Positions 12,732 to 25,374 of a stretch of 64,000 nucleotides of DNA are shown one piece after another. Where the stretch lies: the NCBI GenBank assembly GCA_032173965.1, contig JAVUNC010000006.1, positions 34,443,870 through 34,507,869 on the forward strand, given 5' to 3'. The stretch is from Sitta carolinensis (taxonomy: Eukaryota; Chordata; Aves; Passeriformes; Sittidae). Under the pieces are notes generated by a model, which was given only the letters and a program-made list of their open reading frames with translations, made no database searches and was not told the DNA's origin. The position numbers and the translations under genes are program-made. Numbering within the stretch: position 1 is the stretch's first letter; the number at the start of each line of letters is the position of its first letter.

Positions 12732-15700
12732 ATAACACTTGGGATGTTTATGTCAAGTCTGTGGGAACAAGGTCTTCTGAAACCTAAACACCACGAAGAA
12801 ACTGAGTTCAGAAACTCAGAAACCTCAGGCCTAGAAAACTAGACTACACTTCTGTCTTCTGCGTTTTAATCCACCTGTCTTTGGCAGCCTGCAGTTTCCC
12901 CAAGACAGAGTTTAGTTCCTGGACAGCCCCACTCAGAGACCCTTCCTGCTTACCTGAGTCCTGAAGAAATGCCAAGGGGAAAATGTTCTCTATTTTATGA
13001 TATTTTATCATGCATTAAATAAAGAGGTATGTATTTTAACTAAGCCAAAAATATTTAATGTTTAAGTTTGCAATTATCAATAACTATCTTAAGATAGAAA
13101 TCCCTAGGTATTTTAAAACTCTAACCATATTGTCCCAGCTGTGTTATCCATAGAGAATATGATACAGCTATGTAAAGCTGCTATGACTGCTAAGTATATT
13201 TAATTATCTCTGCTAGTTTTGTCCCCCCTCCCACACTCTCCATTCATTTCAATGTTCACTAAATATTTTAAGCTTGTTAAGTGAGTTCATGAATGCATTA
13301 CAAATAAGCACTTTGGGAAAAATTTATGGCTATTTTATCCATCTCAATATATGGGCATGAATGTGCCACTAATCTGCACAGAGCTGTGAGACACTGTCCC
13401 TTTTCCTATCACCCTCCCCCTTCAGGAAAGAAAAAACCCAAACTTTGGCAAACGGGTCATGCGAACACAGGGATTTCTAAAGGGAGCCCATGGAACAATG
13501 CATGCATTGGCCAGGCATAGTGGGCTCCCATTGTCTGGTCTTTCAGCACATAATAGAGGCTTTGCCAGTGGGGAGGCTAAATGGGGAACAAATGGATGGA
13601 CAGTAAAGATGATGTCGGCAGAAAGTGCAAGAACCTCCTTCTGCCTCTGTTTCTTTCAAAGGCTTGAAAGTGATAGTGTGCATAGTAATTCCTCTCCATT
13701 GTGGTGTATGTAACGTTTATAATCATGCTATGCCTGCTAAAGAAATGCTGGCTGTGGTCAGCAGAGAGGCCTGTACACATGCCGTTATCCCAGCAGCTGC
13801 CCGGAGTTCAAACAGTATGGCATCCATGTGTGGGGAGCAAAACACCAACTCTTATGTTAATGAAGATTACAGTGAAGAATAGAGGGATGAAAGCCTGGCT
13901 GCTCACCCACGGACAGCGACTGGGGGATTTTCCCTTACAGCAGCAAAGTATCCAACTACACTAAGTTTCATCAAAACTTCTTTATCATCCATTTCAGAAG
14001 TTTCACTACTGGGCTGGAAAATTTACATGGAGATAAACCCTTCAGTAAGGCCTCAAGCAAATGTAAAAGTGGCTGTTATCTTTTTGATTGAAAGCCCCAA
14101 AGATGGAACTACTAAAGCAGTGCAAATACACGTATGAAAATCTACCTATTTAGAGATGGTGTATATATACAGAATTGCACAGAATTCAGAGAGTTAATTT
14201 ATCCCAGCTGATAGATTGTGGAAATGAACACATCTTTGAGCACTTTTAAGCCATATTATATCAACTTGAAGCGAAAGAATTATTTTCTGTTAAATTCTGT
14301 GAGATGACTCAAGAAGTCTGCAGAGAGGTGATCAGTTCCCATTCACTTCCAGAAGACTCTTCCCCCAAGGATTTGAAGTGGCAATCAGCAGCAATGGCAG
14401 CTTTTTCATCCCTTCCTCCATCAGTCTCCCCCACAAACTTCAAGTTGTAAGATTTTGAACTCTGCTATCGCTACAAGTGAAGAAATAAAAGATGTTACTG
14501 AAGCATCACTTTTCAGACCATTCATCAGTATATTTTTGGTCTGGGAAAAAAACCCCAGCTACATTAAATCCCTTTTTCCCTAGACCTTTTGTTTTCAAAA
14601 TGCTTGATAACAAGATCCATTCCAAAATCCATCACAAGAATTCCTTGAAACCTCTAAAAATCATCTTCCTGTATCTAGAGTTGGGCACTAGCAGACGATG
14701 GAGTGTTTTTAACCTGTGTATCCTCACTGGCTCCACCCTGGGCTAACAGCGATCTCCTGAGGATGCCATGGTGGCCCTGCATACAGCATCTGAAAACATC
14801 TGAAAAACGGCTTCACCGTAGAGAAACCAAAGGTTACAGAGGGGCTGGGATATCTCTTTCCTCATTCCAGTTGGCTCCTCCAGAAAAAAAGGGTAGTCCA
14901 TGGAGAAACTGACAGCACTGCCAACATGCTACCTAATGTGAGCATTAAACCTGTCTTAAACAGAGGAAATTAATACCAAGCAACTCATTTGAATGGCATC
15001 TCGTTTGGGAGAAAGCCAGGAAATATAAAAGGTTGGTTTGCCCTGCTCATCACTCACATGACTGTGCCTTTTGTTTTTCAGCCTGATGAGAGGCAAGGAT
15101 AGAAAATCAGTCCCAGCTCTGAATTTCCTGGCTTTTGTCAGTTGATGTTACACCCATAATATTATTCAAACGGGGGGTTTTGTGTGTAACAGATAAATGT
15201 CGACAAAGCCCTGTCTAATGCCTTTTAGGTTGCTAGGAAACCTGGCTCTGTAGCCACCACAGAAATATCTCTGGCTAGGGGATTAGATAAGCTCTGACTT
15301 GTTTTGATTAGGTGAGCTTTATTGCAGAAAAGACAGCAGCATGCTTGACATCGTAAAAATATGACCCACTTACAAACCCAGGGCAAGAAGATCATTTTTT
15401 GTTCATGATGGCATCCATAAGAGGACACTTACTGTACTTTTCTAGCCTGCCAAATCACTTCTCCCCAGAAAAAGCCACACCCTCTAATTAAGGTCTCCTC
15501 TGGTCCCCTCTGGGTTAGGGTTGCTGCTACTAACACCTCTCTGTTAGACCATACTGAGGTGAAAAGTCATTTTCAGCCTGGCTTAATTTCATGTGTTATG
15601 AGAGTGGGGGTATTTGTGGTCTGGTGGGCAGCACAGATAACTAACAACTAGATTACCTGCCCTCTGCTCTCAGCTCTGCAATTTAATGATTGTGCTTCGA

Positions 15701-18700
15701 AAATAAATTTGAATGAGTTGTACTTGTGGCAGATATTTATGCAACCCCACTACTGGAGGAGCTAGAGGGAGTGGGACTCTCTGCTGTTGCTCGTGGTGAC
15801 CCGAGATCTGCTCAGGGGTGCTGAGTCTCTTCTCCTTTCTGACCCTGTCTATCTCAGCCTCCTTATGCTGGTCTATGTTCTGCCCTTGCCAATGGCATGC
15901 CCAAAAGGCATTTGGGAAAATGGTGGAAGCTCCATGCCCTCCTTCCACCCCTTACCTCTTTACTGACAAGAATTTTTTGCCTTTTTCTACCTTGCTACAA
16001 TTCAAGAACCTTGCTTCTTTTCTTGTTCACAGCATATATAACAGGTTATCCCTTCCTTTCTGTGGTGCGTTCTTTACATTTGAAAACAGTTCTCCTTTCT
16101 TCCTTAGTCAACTTTTCTCTGAACAAAACAACTTAAACATTCTCCATCTATTCTCACAAAGTATATTTTCCCAAACTCTTTAGCTCCACGGTATTTTGTC
16201 TCTGAAAGCAGGGCAGAGATTCTGCAAGCTATAAACAAAACCAACAATATTGAGGTGAAAGCACCAGTCTGACCACAGGCTCAGTCATGCTATACCTGTG
16301 AGCTATGCAGTTTCTGTCCAGGTTCCTGGCAATAGTTTGGTATCACATTACCTGCTCTTTAATCAGGAAGGTATTGAGATGGGCATCTGGAACAGTCAAA
16401 ATTACATGACAGAAGTCCTGGGTTCATGCTGAGGTATAAGTAGAACTCAGGACGTTCAGCTTGGTCTAAGGTCATGTTTATATATTTACATTTACTAAAA
16501 TACACAGCTCAGTGATATCTTCTTGTATGGCAGACATATGTTGTATCAGTCAGAAGAGACAACCAGCTGCATTACTAATGAAATTTAAAAAGGCTCTCCC
16601 TCAATTCACACCAAATTATATGAGAAGTTTCATTAACAGAGAATGTGTTAGCTGCCCATAATCATAGCATTTTTAAAGAAATTTCTGCTCATCAATCTAT
16701 CTCAAGTAAAGCTATTACAGGAGCTAAAATATGATCAAAAAGGTGAAAACAATCAGGCTCTTTCCAGCTAACTGGGAAAGCAAGTTTCACAATAATGAAT
16801 TCTGTGCTGAGAACTCTGTAGTTGAAATGTTTCAGTTGGTACAAACAGGTACTTTCCAAACTGCTCAGTATATAGGTTAATATTAACATTAGGCACTGCA
16901 CATTTAACTCAACAGTCTAAGATGCAATGATCTGGTATGCTCCCCTGCACTCATGGCTGAGCCTTGGGTTTGTGTACTGTATTCAAACACACCAGTATGT
17001 CCTGTGACACTTCTATGAAGCAGACAAAAACCCTGCTTACACTGTCTTTGCAGCTCACACCTGGAGCAAATTGTGGTTCCCTGGCAGCCTGTACAGCATG
17101 GCCTGCGTCCCTCAGGAACACACAAACCACGACCACATTGCAGTGCTCTGGGAACAAACCTGGCATCTTACCAGCCCCCACTGCTGTCTGCAACTGGAGA
17201 TGAGCATCTCCTTGCTCTCCTAGCACTGATGTCAGAATGCTCTTGCCCTGGGCATGGTGGATGACCACAGCAGCATCCTCCCCAGAAAGAGACCAAGCCA
17301 AATAAAGGAGTGCGGTCTGCTTCAAAAACACACTGCTTGCTTCTGCTCTGACCATGTCTGATGCCATTGCTTCCTCAGTACACAATGTCAGACCCACCAC
17401 AGAAAACCTCATGCACTGGGGTGCTGACAAAGCCAGCTCAAATTAAGGCTATGGATGGCTACACACAGATGCCTGTTAGAGCTGGTCTTGGCCAGATGGT
17501 GTTTGTTGCCCCAATTATAATCCTGGCTCTTAACTGTCAGCCAAGCTGTGACATAGCAAATTGTTATATGGAAGTGCTTGCTGGGCCTGGGTGTCATTGT
17601 GGGCAAACAAGGGCAGGAAGCTGCTGTTGGAAAAGGCTGCTTGTGTGTGTGTGTGTGTATGTGTAAGTAGTACCCAAGGCCCAGGGTGAGGTGAGTCTCT
17701 TGTCCTGATCCCTGAGCTGCCCATCTCTGCTGTAGAATGGCTGAATCACACAGCATATCTTTCCTAAGCACAGTTGTACCTAAACATGTCCTATTGCTCT
17801 CAACTCTTCATTAAGTATAACTCAGACAAGACACCTACCAGAGCCACAGGCAATGCCAGAAGCATGGCTTCATGCCTGGGGCCCCTCCACTTGTCCTGAG
17901 CATAGCAGTGAAGATGGAAGGGGTAAATGAATAGCCTCAGAAGAGTCTCATCTCTTCCAAGGCTTGTTAAGGTCCCAGACCTCTCAGACCCAACAAGGTG
18001 CTCAAGTTGCAGGTGACAGTGCAACACAAAGCTTACTGTTAGGGCACATCAGTCCCGACCTGGTGTAGCTCATGATATATAGAGGCATGTCTGCCAAGCT
18101 GCTCCAGCATAATCACTGGCATCACAGCTCTCTACATGCACAGCCTCTGTTTTGATGAATTTGAAGTACTTACTGCTACAGGCAAAACCCATAGCATGAA
18201 CCAGCCTCGTTATGTGGTATGTGGAGATCCTGGAAGTTGCAGCCTGGAAATACTTTTTCCACCCAAAAACTTTTAGATATTTTTTCCCCAATGTTCAGGA
18301 AAAATCCCAAGCAGTCAAATAGTAAGAGGAGTGATATAGAGCTCCCCAGGTTTTTGGGCCAACAGGGAGGCTGGCAAGCACAGCTGTGTGAGATTTGTGT
18401 ACATAAGTCTATGGGCACTGGAGAACATCCTGGGAGGAGGGAGTGAACGTGTCCTGATCTGTGCAGGCAGTGTCCGTGAAAATCCCTGAGAACCACCCTC
18501 TCAAATGCACTTAACTTTCTAAACAGAGGTAGCTATTTAGCTTGCTTCAGCTGGGCCCACATGGTTGCATGTAGATGACTGAGAGAGCAGGGAAACCACC
18601 TGACTACACATGGACTGCACGGGTGTGCTCAGAGTTATGGACTGTGTTCCTGAGGTCTGAGAGCACCAAGTACAAATTTTGCAGCCGTACTGTGCGCATT

Positions 18701-19679
18701 AGCAGTTTTGGCAACCGTGCATGCTCTTACAACTCTACAGATTATAGCAAAATCTGCACCTTGGTGATACAATGGGGTCTTCTGTGTTTGAAAGGATCAA
18801 CATGACCAACTGACTATACTCTGAAGTACAACATCCTCTGAGAAAATGCAAACTCCTTGGATTCACAGACACACAGAAAATCAGTGTTGCCTGTGTACAG
18901 ACAATGTGTTGCTGTCATGGCTTCTCTTGAGACTCACCCAAACGAGATGCCAATCACTTGCTCCCCTATTTTCCCTCTCACTTCCTGCTTCAGGGATGAA
19001 ATTGAGAATTATGTGAAAATTTGAAAAATCATGGGTTGAAATAAGAACAATTTACTGGAAACAGCAATGAGATAAGAAAATGAACAGTAACAGCAACAAT
19101 ATGACTAACAAAAAAGTGTGGAAAAAAAGAGGGTGATTTACATGCAAAATTCTCACTGGGCCCAACCTGATATGACCACAGCCAGTGGCACCTCACCCCA
19201 ACTTCTCCATCTGCCATACTTGCTCCCAACTGGAAACCACACCCCTTCTTCTCAGAAGTCCGTTCTCAGGGAGTCCTATTCCCCAGCTCATGATATTAGA
19301 TGGTATCAAATAACACAGAGTCTGGGCCATACCCTCCCACTGATCTGGGCCAGAACCGGGACAGTTTCCCAGAGTCTTTTTGAATCACTTCACCTAAAGA
19401 GCTCAGGCAGCAGAGATTAGTTATGAAGAAGATCATAGCATTAAGAAGGGATGTCCCATGCCTACTGTTCAGCACTTCTTTCCCTGAACTGAGTACGTAA
19501 ACATGACTCACTAACAGAACACATACCTTCCGAAGAGTTTTCACAGCTCTTAAAGATGGCATCTGACACAGAGTAAATGCTGAAGTTCAGCTGGAGTCAG
19601 TGAAAAGTTTTCCCAATTTAGAAATGGAGTTCTCCTCAGGGGCACCAGCCAGACACATTCACATTTGTGAAAACATATC
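12732..19679. other. Intergenic, no gene recognised
   Basis: AT-rich and mixed sequence with a GT microsatellite at 17640. A 159-codon minus-strand frame at 16951-17430 overlaps frames on the other strand and resembles no known family. Confidence 0.6.
17640..17665 (+). repeat. (GT)n microsatellite
   Basis: About nine GT units followed by ATGTGTAAG. Short dinucleotide repeat. Confidence 0.8.
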
Positions 19680-20035
19680 TAATTTGCATGCTTTTCGTGT
19701 GTCTGCTATTACTTTTGCCATGAGGCTGAAGTTTTTAATGAGATTAATGATCCATGGGTCACTGTGACCAGTGATTGATGAGGTTCTCAGCAAAATCAAT
19801 TTACTGTTTCTTTCCACCAAGGGTTGCTGCCACCTTTCTGCATCCCAAAATGGTCACAATTAAGACGACGTAGTTTGATCTGGTTTTCCCTGACCAGACA
19901 CTTCAATTCAGTGCCTGCAGTTCGTTGACTACAGTTTTCCAATAAGTTCAAGGGAGCCTAATGGTAGCAGTGCATTAAACCACCAATGCCAATTTGCAGT
20001 ATTGGGTATCAGGATATGCAAATGAATTAAATTAG
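19680..20035. promoter_or_regulatory. Enhancer-like block with consensus ERE and two octamers
   Basis: Contains ATTTGCAT (19682-19689), a TAATGAGATTAATG homeodomain-type pair (about 19736-19749), the palindrome GGTCACTGTGACC (19757-19769; matches the oestrogen response element consensus GGTCAnnnTGACC exactly), TGATTGAT (19772-19779; PBX/HOX type) and ATGCAAAT (20016-20023). The cluster is seen directly; enhancer function is inferred. No coding potential was seen. Confidence 0.35.
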
Positions 20036-22343
20036 ACCTTGTTTTCAGTGGGTATCATAAGGTGTCCCTTGAGCTTTATGGTGTTTGGACAAAATTTGAT
20101 ACATTAACATTTAATTTCTGCCAGGTGGGGTTCACCTTCCTCTGAGGTAAAGAGTGTACAGAATAACACAGATCTTGTACCACCCTCCTTCCTCTGCTAA
20201 CAAGAAACACAAGATCTGGTTTCTCCCTCCCTTCCCCCACTGCTTTCCTCCCACAATGTTTTAAAAATCTGACAATAATGTGAAAATTAGCTCTGTATGG
20301 CTCTGTTTTCACTCAGTGACTCCCAGATTACATTTGCTACCTTGATGTGCTGGTGCAGCTGGGAGCTAAGCAGCAAGGCTGGGTTTACTGCTCTGGGACA
20401 GCTGCTTTACCTTGAACTAAACATAAGAACAACTAAAAGGACATTTTTGCCCAGTCGTGGACTTCTGCTGATCCTATCACCTGCTGGAATGGGATTTGGG
20501 GATACTGTCCAGCCCAGTGTGAATATTTGCCAAGTGTAGGCCCTCAGGACAGTTCATATCTTTACAGCTTACCACACAATTTGGTTAATGCAGTTAATGA
20601 CAGGGGACATAACAACTGCCAGTATTTAAGATCACAGGTTTTAAAGGCCAGTAGGCACCACTAGCCTTCATTATACCAGAAGCCAAAATATTTAATCCAG
20701 TAAATCCTGCCTCAAATTCCTATCTTGTTGTCAAGATGGAGCATACATTTTCAGGAGCCGCTCCAAACTCAGGCTACAGATTTTATTTTAAAGAGGCATC
20801 CCACTTGTGGGAAACAAGGAAATCCTTCTGACTGGGAAGATTTATAAGTCACAAGAATTTAGATAGAATGATAATTAGTATGTCACACAGTGGAAAAGTA
20901 GAATTTGTGGATTTTAGATATGAGATCAGGGGGCAAAGATGAAGGAAATGGGGTGTGTCCCTGGGCTTCTTCTTCATCCTCTTGTTCTCCATCTTCTGTG
21001 GTGGTGTGGCACATTTGGATTGGTTTGGAACAAAAGAACACTGTACAATATAGTCATGGTTTTATGATGTAAATTAGACAGATAATACTGTCTGTAAACC
21101 ATACTGCATGATCAGATGGCAGACTAAGCTTAGTGAGATACAGATTTCCTTTTTAATTAAAACTGCAATGCTTCTGTGTGGTGGATTAACACTGAAAGGG
21201 TCACTGGAAGAAGTGAATTAAAGTTGGATCCGAACAATGAGGAAAAATTGCTCAAAAATGGCCACTAACAGCATAACAACTATGTCACTTACCAATGTCT
21301 TCCTTGCAGGAAGATTATATTATGTTAACTCCTACCATTCCTTAAAGGTAATGAAATGTCATCCTGGTTTCATTGGTATGGAAGTTCTGATAGGGAAGGT
21401 TAAAATAATAATGAAACCATATCTGGCTTATTTTGTCTTAACTTTCATCTTGACAATGAGGCTTTGTTTTTGGAAGCACCTGGAAGCCAGGACTCCCACC
21501 AGTTCCTGTGGGAGTCAAGAGATTTTTTTCAACAGCTCCAGAAATCCAGTCCCAGTAGATCTTTTTAGGTAAATCATGTTTTTCCTTCAGAACGCCTGCA
21601 CTCAGCAGTTAAGCTGCCATACGAACTCCAAGCTTTAATTCTCACAATATCCAGTCCTTCTGGCCAGCCTGTCCCAGAAGACTGTCAGTAAGCAGTGCTG
21701 CAACAGATGTCACACTTACACAGATATATTCTGGCTTTTCAGTGGAAAAAAAAAATTCCTTTTCCCTAAACTCTACCAAGCTACAACTTCTTGATTCAGT
21801 CTGATGCAAGCCTACCTTCACATAGGCCTGAAGATGAATTTCTCCTTATTAGACTATCTTTGTTGTTCAGATGACATCTTCTAACAAAGCTGAGTATAAT
21901 AGATGGTTAACTCCAAATCTGAAACTTGCACTTGAATTCTTTTGCTAAATACTCTGTAATTAGACATAAGCTGAGTAAAGCAAAGACTGCAGTACTGTAT
22001 CACCAGGAAACATGAAAGGAGAAGAAATCTGAGCTATCCTTATTTCACAATAAAAAAAAAAAATAAAAAAGGCAGCTGAGATATATACCTGAGAAATACA
22101 AGGGGAACGAAGAAATCCTGAAACAGCTGCTCACAAAGAACAAAATTATTACAATCAAAATTCCACATGTATATTTACTGTTTGGAAATACAATGCCTAA
22201 CGATTCTTAAGCAAATACCAGCTTTCTCCCAGAAAAAAATTATCTATTAGAAATGACAAATCCAATGTAGCTACAGATATTAGAAAACAGAGCAGCTATT
22301 TGGTATTAAACCTCAAGAAATAATAAAAGGAAAAAGCATAACT

Positions 22344-22362
22344 GGGGGGGGAGGGGGAGGGG
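22344..22362 (+). repeat. G-rich tract, quadruplex-type
   Basis: G8-A-G5-A-G4 in an A-rich surrounding. The runs can be split into four stacks with one-base loops. Confidence 0.65.
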
Positions 22363-25346
22363 ATAAAGGAAATGAACTGAAATAATCACCTACAATTTCC
22401 TCCAAAAGTGACTAAATCCTGCTCAACTTTCTATATGAGTCAATCTATAGGAAAACCAAAAAGCCTCTACTACTCAGGCTGCCAGGACCTTGAAAGGAGG
22501 CTGAATTTAATTTGAATACTTCAACAGCACAACAGTATCCTCAGCCTTAGAGAGGGCCTCTAAGCAAAGGCACAGTTAGTTTATAACAATAATAAATAAA
22601 ATTAAGATTACCCCTTCAATCACCTCAAAAGAAATTAATTTTTAGGTTTTTAGAGTAACTGTGAATGAAGACCACATTAAGCAATATAGAGTACATTTGA
22701 AACTAGTACAAGAAATGCAGCAATCCAGATATTCAGGAATTGGATAGAGAACCTTAAAAAGCATGTTTTGCTGCCAGCTCTCCTTGTAACCCCCGTTACA
22801 GAAATCCAGGAGACTGCAGATGCAGGCAGGCTGAGGGAGGACCCAAGTCTCCACCTGCGATTACCTACCCCCATCGTTTTCTGCCAGTAAACTCTGCAAT
22901 GCAGCAGTGAGTACTCTGCACTTGGGTAAGTGTTTGCTTGTCTCTCGATGTCTGTGCCAGTGAACGTGTGCAGGCAGCAGGGAGCTTTAATAAAGCAAAC
23001 TCTGCAGCAGACTGCAGAACAGGCTGATTAACAGTTTCAGTGGTACAGAGGAGCGTGGCAAAGCACTCTGCCTCCCCTCCTCCACCCAGCCTTAAACCTG
23101 ATAGATCAAAGCTTTGACCAGCATCAGGTGGTTAAAACACTGTTCATTAACTCGTGGTGCTTGCTGCCTGCTCACCATAGAAAGGCGGCAGGAGTTGCTT
23201 AGGATGATCACATACAAAATGTGTTCACTGGAGTTCAAGCCAGCTTGTCTCCTTAGTGCCAAGCCCACCCTTTAAAATGATATCAATTAAGAAAGCAGCT
23301 TTAATGCAACAGGCAAACGGCATGTAATCAGTGATTATAGCAGCAGGCAAGGACATGATTTACCAGAGATTTAGTGAGAAGGGGACAAATGCAAGATCTT
23401 GTCTTCCCTACACAGCATCACCTGGTGCTTTGATCTGCCCCACTCCTCCTCCCTGTTCTCCAAGTCCCACGGGTGGTGTCTGCCTCGCACTGATGTCTCT
23501 GAGGGACATTGAGTTAGGGAGAGAAAAACAGTTTGCTTTCTCCTGTGACAAGTCAGTTGGGGAAGGATATGTGCTTCTCCAGCCCAGTTTCCAGACCAAG
23601 GGAAACAGGATGATGCAGCAACACAAGGGTGCTGAGTCACAGTCACCCCATCTGTCCCCATGGACCAAAGCAGGACATCTGGCTGGGCTCAGCACCCTGA
23701 GGTGGGAGCAAGCTCTGACAGGATGGAGACGCTGGGTGCAGGCAGGGCAGCAAGGGGCAGCTTACAGCATGGAGCAGGACCTAGGACCTAGTACAGGGAA
23801 ACACTCAGCAGGCAGAGGGTGATGAACAAGCAGATTCACTCAGCTGTAGGTTGTTTATGAGAATGAGATGGAAACAAAATTAATAAATTGTCCCAACTGC
23901 TGTCCCCACACTCCCACTCAGTGTATTTGCTTTTCTACCTTCTGTCTTTGCTCCTGCCCTCCCACATGAAAAAAATAATTTGTTTATATTCTTTCAGCCC
24001 TTTATAATACTGTATAAAACCACTACCCAGGTTTCTGGGCCAAAACCCCATTTTGCAGCTGTAGAAAATGCAGCTTGGAGAGGCAGAGTGACTCAGTTGG
24101 GATTTTATAGCCAGCCCATCTCAGAAACAGCTTTCAGTACTCATCTTCTTTGGCTCCTAAAATGAACCTTCTTCCACCAGCACCAAAACTTTCCACTGTA
24201 GCTAAAGTTACCCATCATACTGAATTCGCTATCTTTAGTCCTTTGGTGGGGTATTTGTTTCTTTGTTCTTCAGAGTCCTGGATGTTGCGGGATGTAAAGC
24301 TGAGTGTGTACTATTGTTCACTTCAGCTTTGTGCTGATGAAAGAGCAAGCACAAAGGAAGGAGAGAAGAGGAGAAAAGGGGCACCTTCTTGTGTAAAAGG
24401 CTCTGAAATCCCGTATGGAAAATCTCTATAGAAGTGAATAAAAGTGGTTCTAAAAGCCCATTGAATTTAAGAGAGAATGATCTCCTTCCCACATGGTTTT
24501 TAAACACCATATAGACTGGTGCAGTCTTTGAGCATCTAGGGAAAAGAGATCAGACTCTTTTCAATGCTATGGATTTATCTATATAAAAATATTGCTTCAA
24601 TTTCCTCTAGATACCTTATGGAAAAGGCCTAGGAAGAAGGATGAAAAGAGAATTAGGAAAGCAATTTTAGTCAGTTTGTTTTGAATTTTGAAGTGGTTGC
24701 AGAATAGCAAGCATCACTATTGCTTCTTCTGATTCTCAGTGATGTTGTATTTGTTTACTTTGTTTATAGTTTGGGATTTTTTGTGGCAATTGCAACTACA
24801 GTGTTGGGCAGGGAGTTTTTTAAATAATGTGAATGCTTTCCTAGGCATTTTTTGAGATTAGTGTCTTGTCTAAATCTTTATCTTCACTATATGGAGGAGG
24901 CTGTGGTCAGGAGATGGCAAAGTCAGTCTTCATAATAATTTGTCTGCTGAATGAAAAAGGAGCAACTGAAACAATGGTATAAATTATATGATCTAAAGCC
25001 TCTTAGGGGAGGGAGAGGGCTGCAGAAGGCAGCATTACAAACAGAACGCCCTTTCCATGTAGCTGTTTTGGGAGGCACAGGCTGCCAGTCTGCCAGAGAG
25101 AGCCACAGCTGTGCCAGGTATGTGGTAATATGAGCACAATGAAATTCAACATGGCATTCAGGTAGACTAATTTTTCCACTCAGAATTCAGGGAAACTTCA
25201 GGGAAACTATTCCCAAATTCTCCTGCACATATGTGCATGTGTGTAGGTAAGTTACATAAAAGCAGTGCTTATGCTGGATGCCCAGAGGAAACATTAAATG
25301 ACTGTGTGCACTGTTCATGATGGACACTAGAGAGCCCAAGGGCAAC

Positions 25347-25374
25347 AAAACTGACATAAATTTATGTCAGTTTT
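25347..25374. repeat. Perfect 28-bp palindrome with no spacer
   Basis: AAAACTGACATAAA is followed directly by its exact reverse complement TTTATGTCAGTTTT. No mismatch over 14 bp per arm. It is not part of any repeat family I recognise. Confidence 0.85.

Noticed and set aside
16951..17430. 159-codon minus-strand frame
   Set aside because: No family recognised, overlapped by frames on both strands and no supporting promoter or splice structure.
23331..23822. 163-codon plus-strand frame
   Set aside because: Overlapping frames on the opposite strand, GC-richer local sequence and no recognisable domain point to chance.
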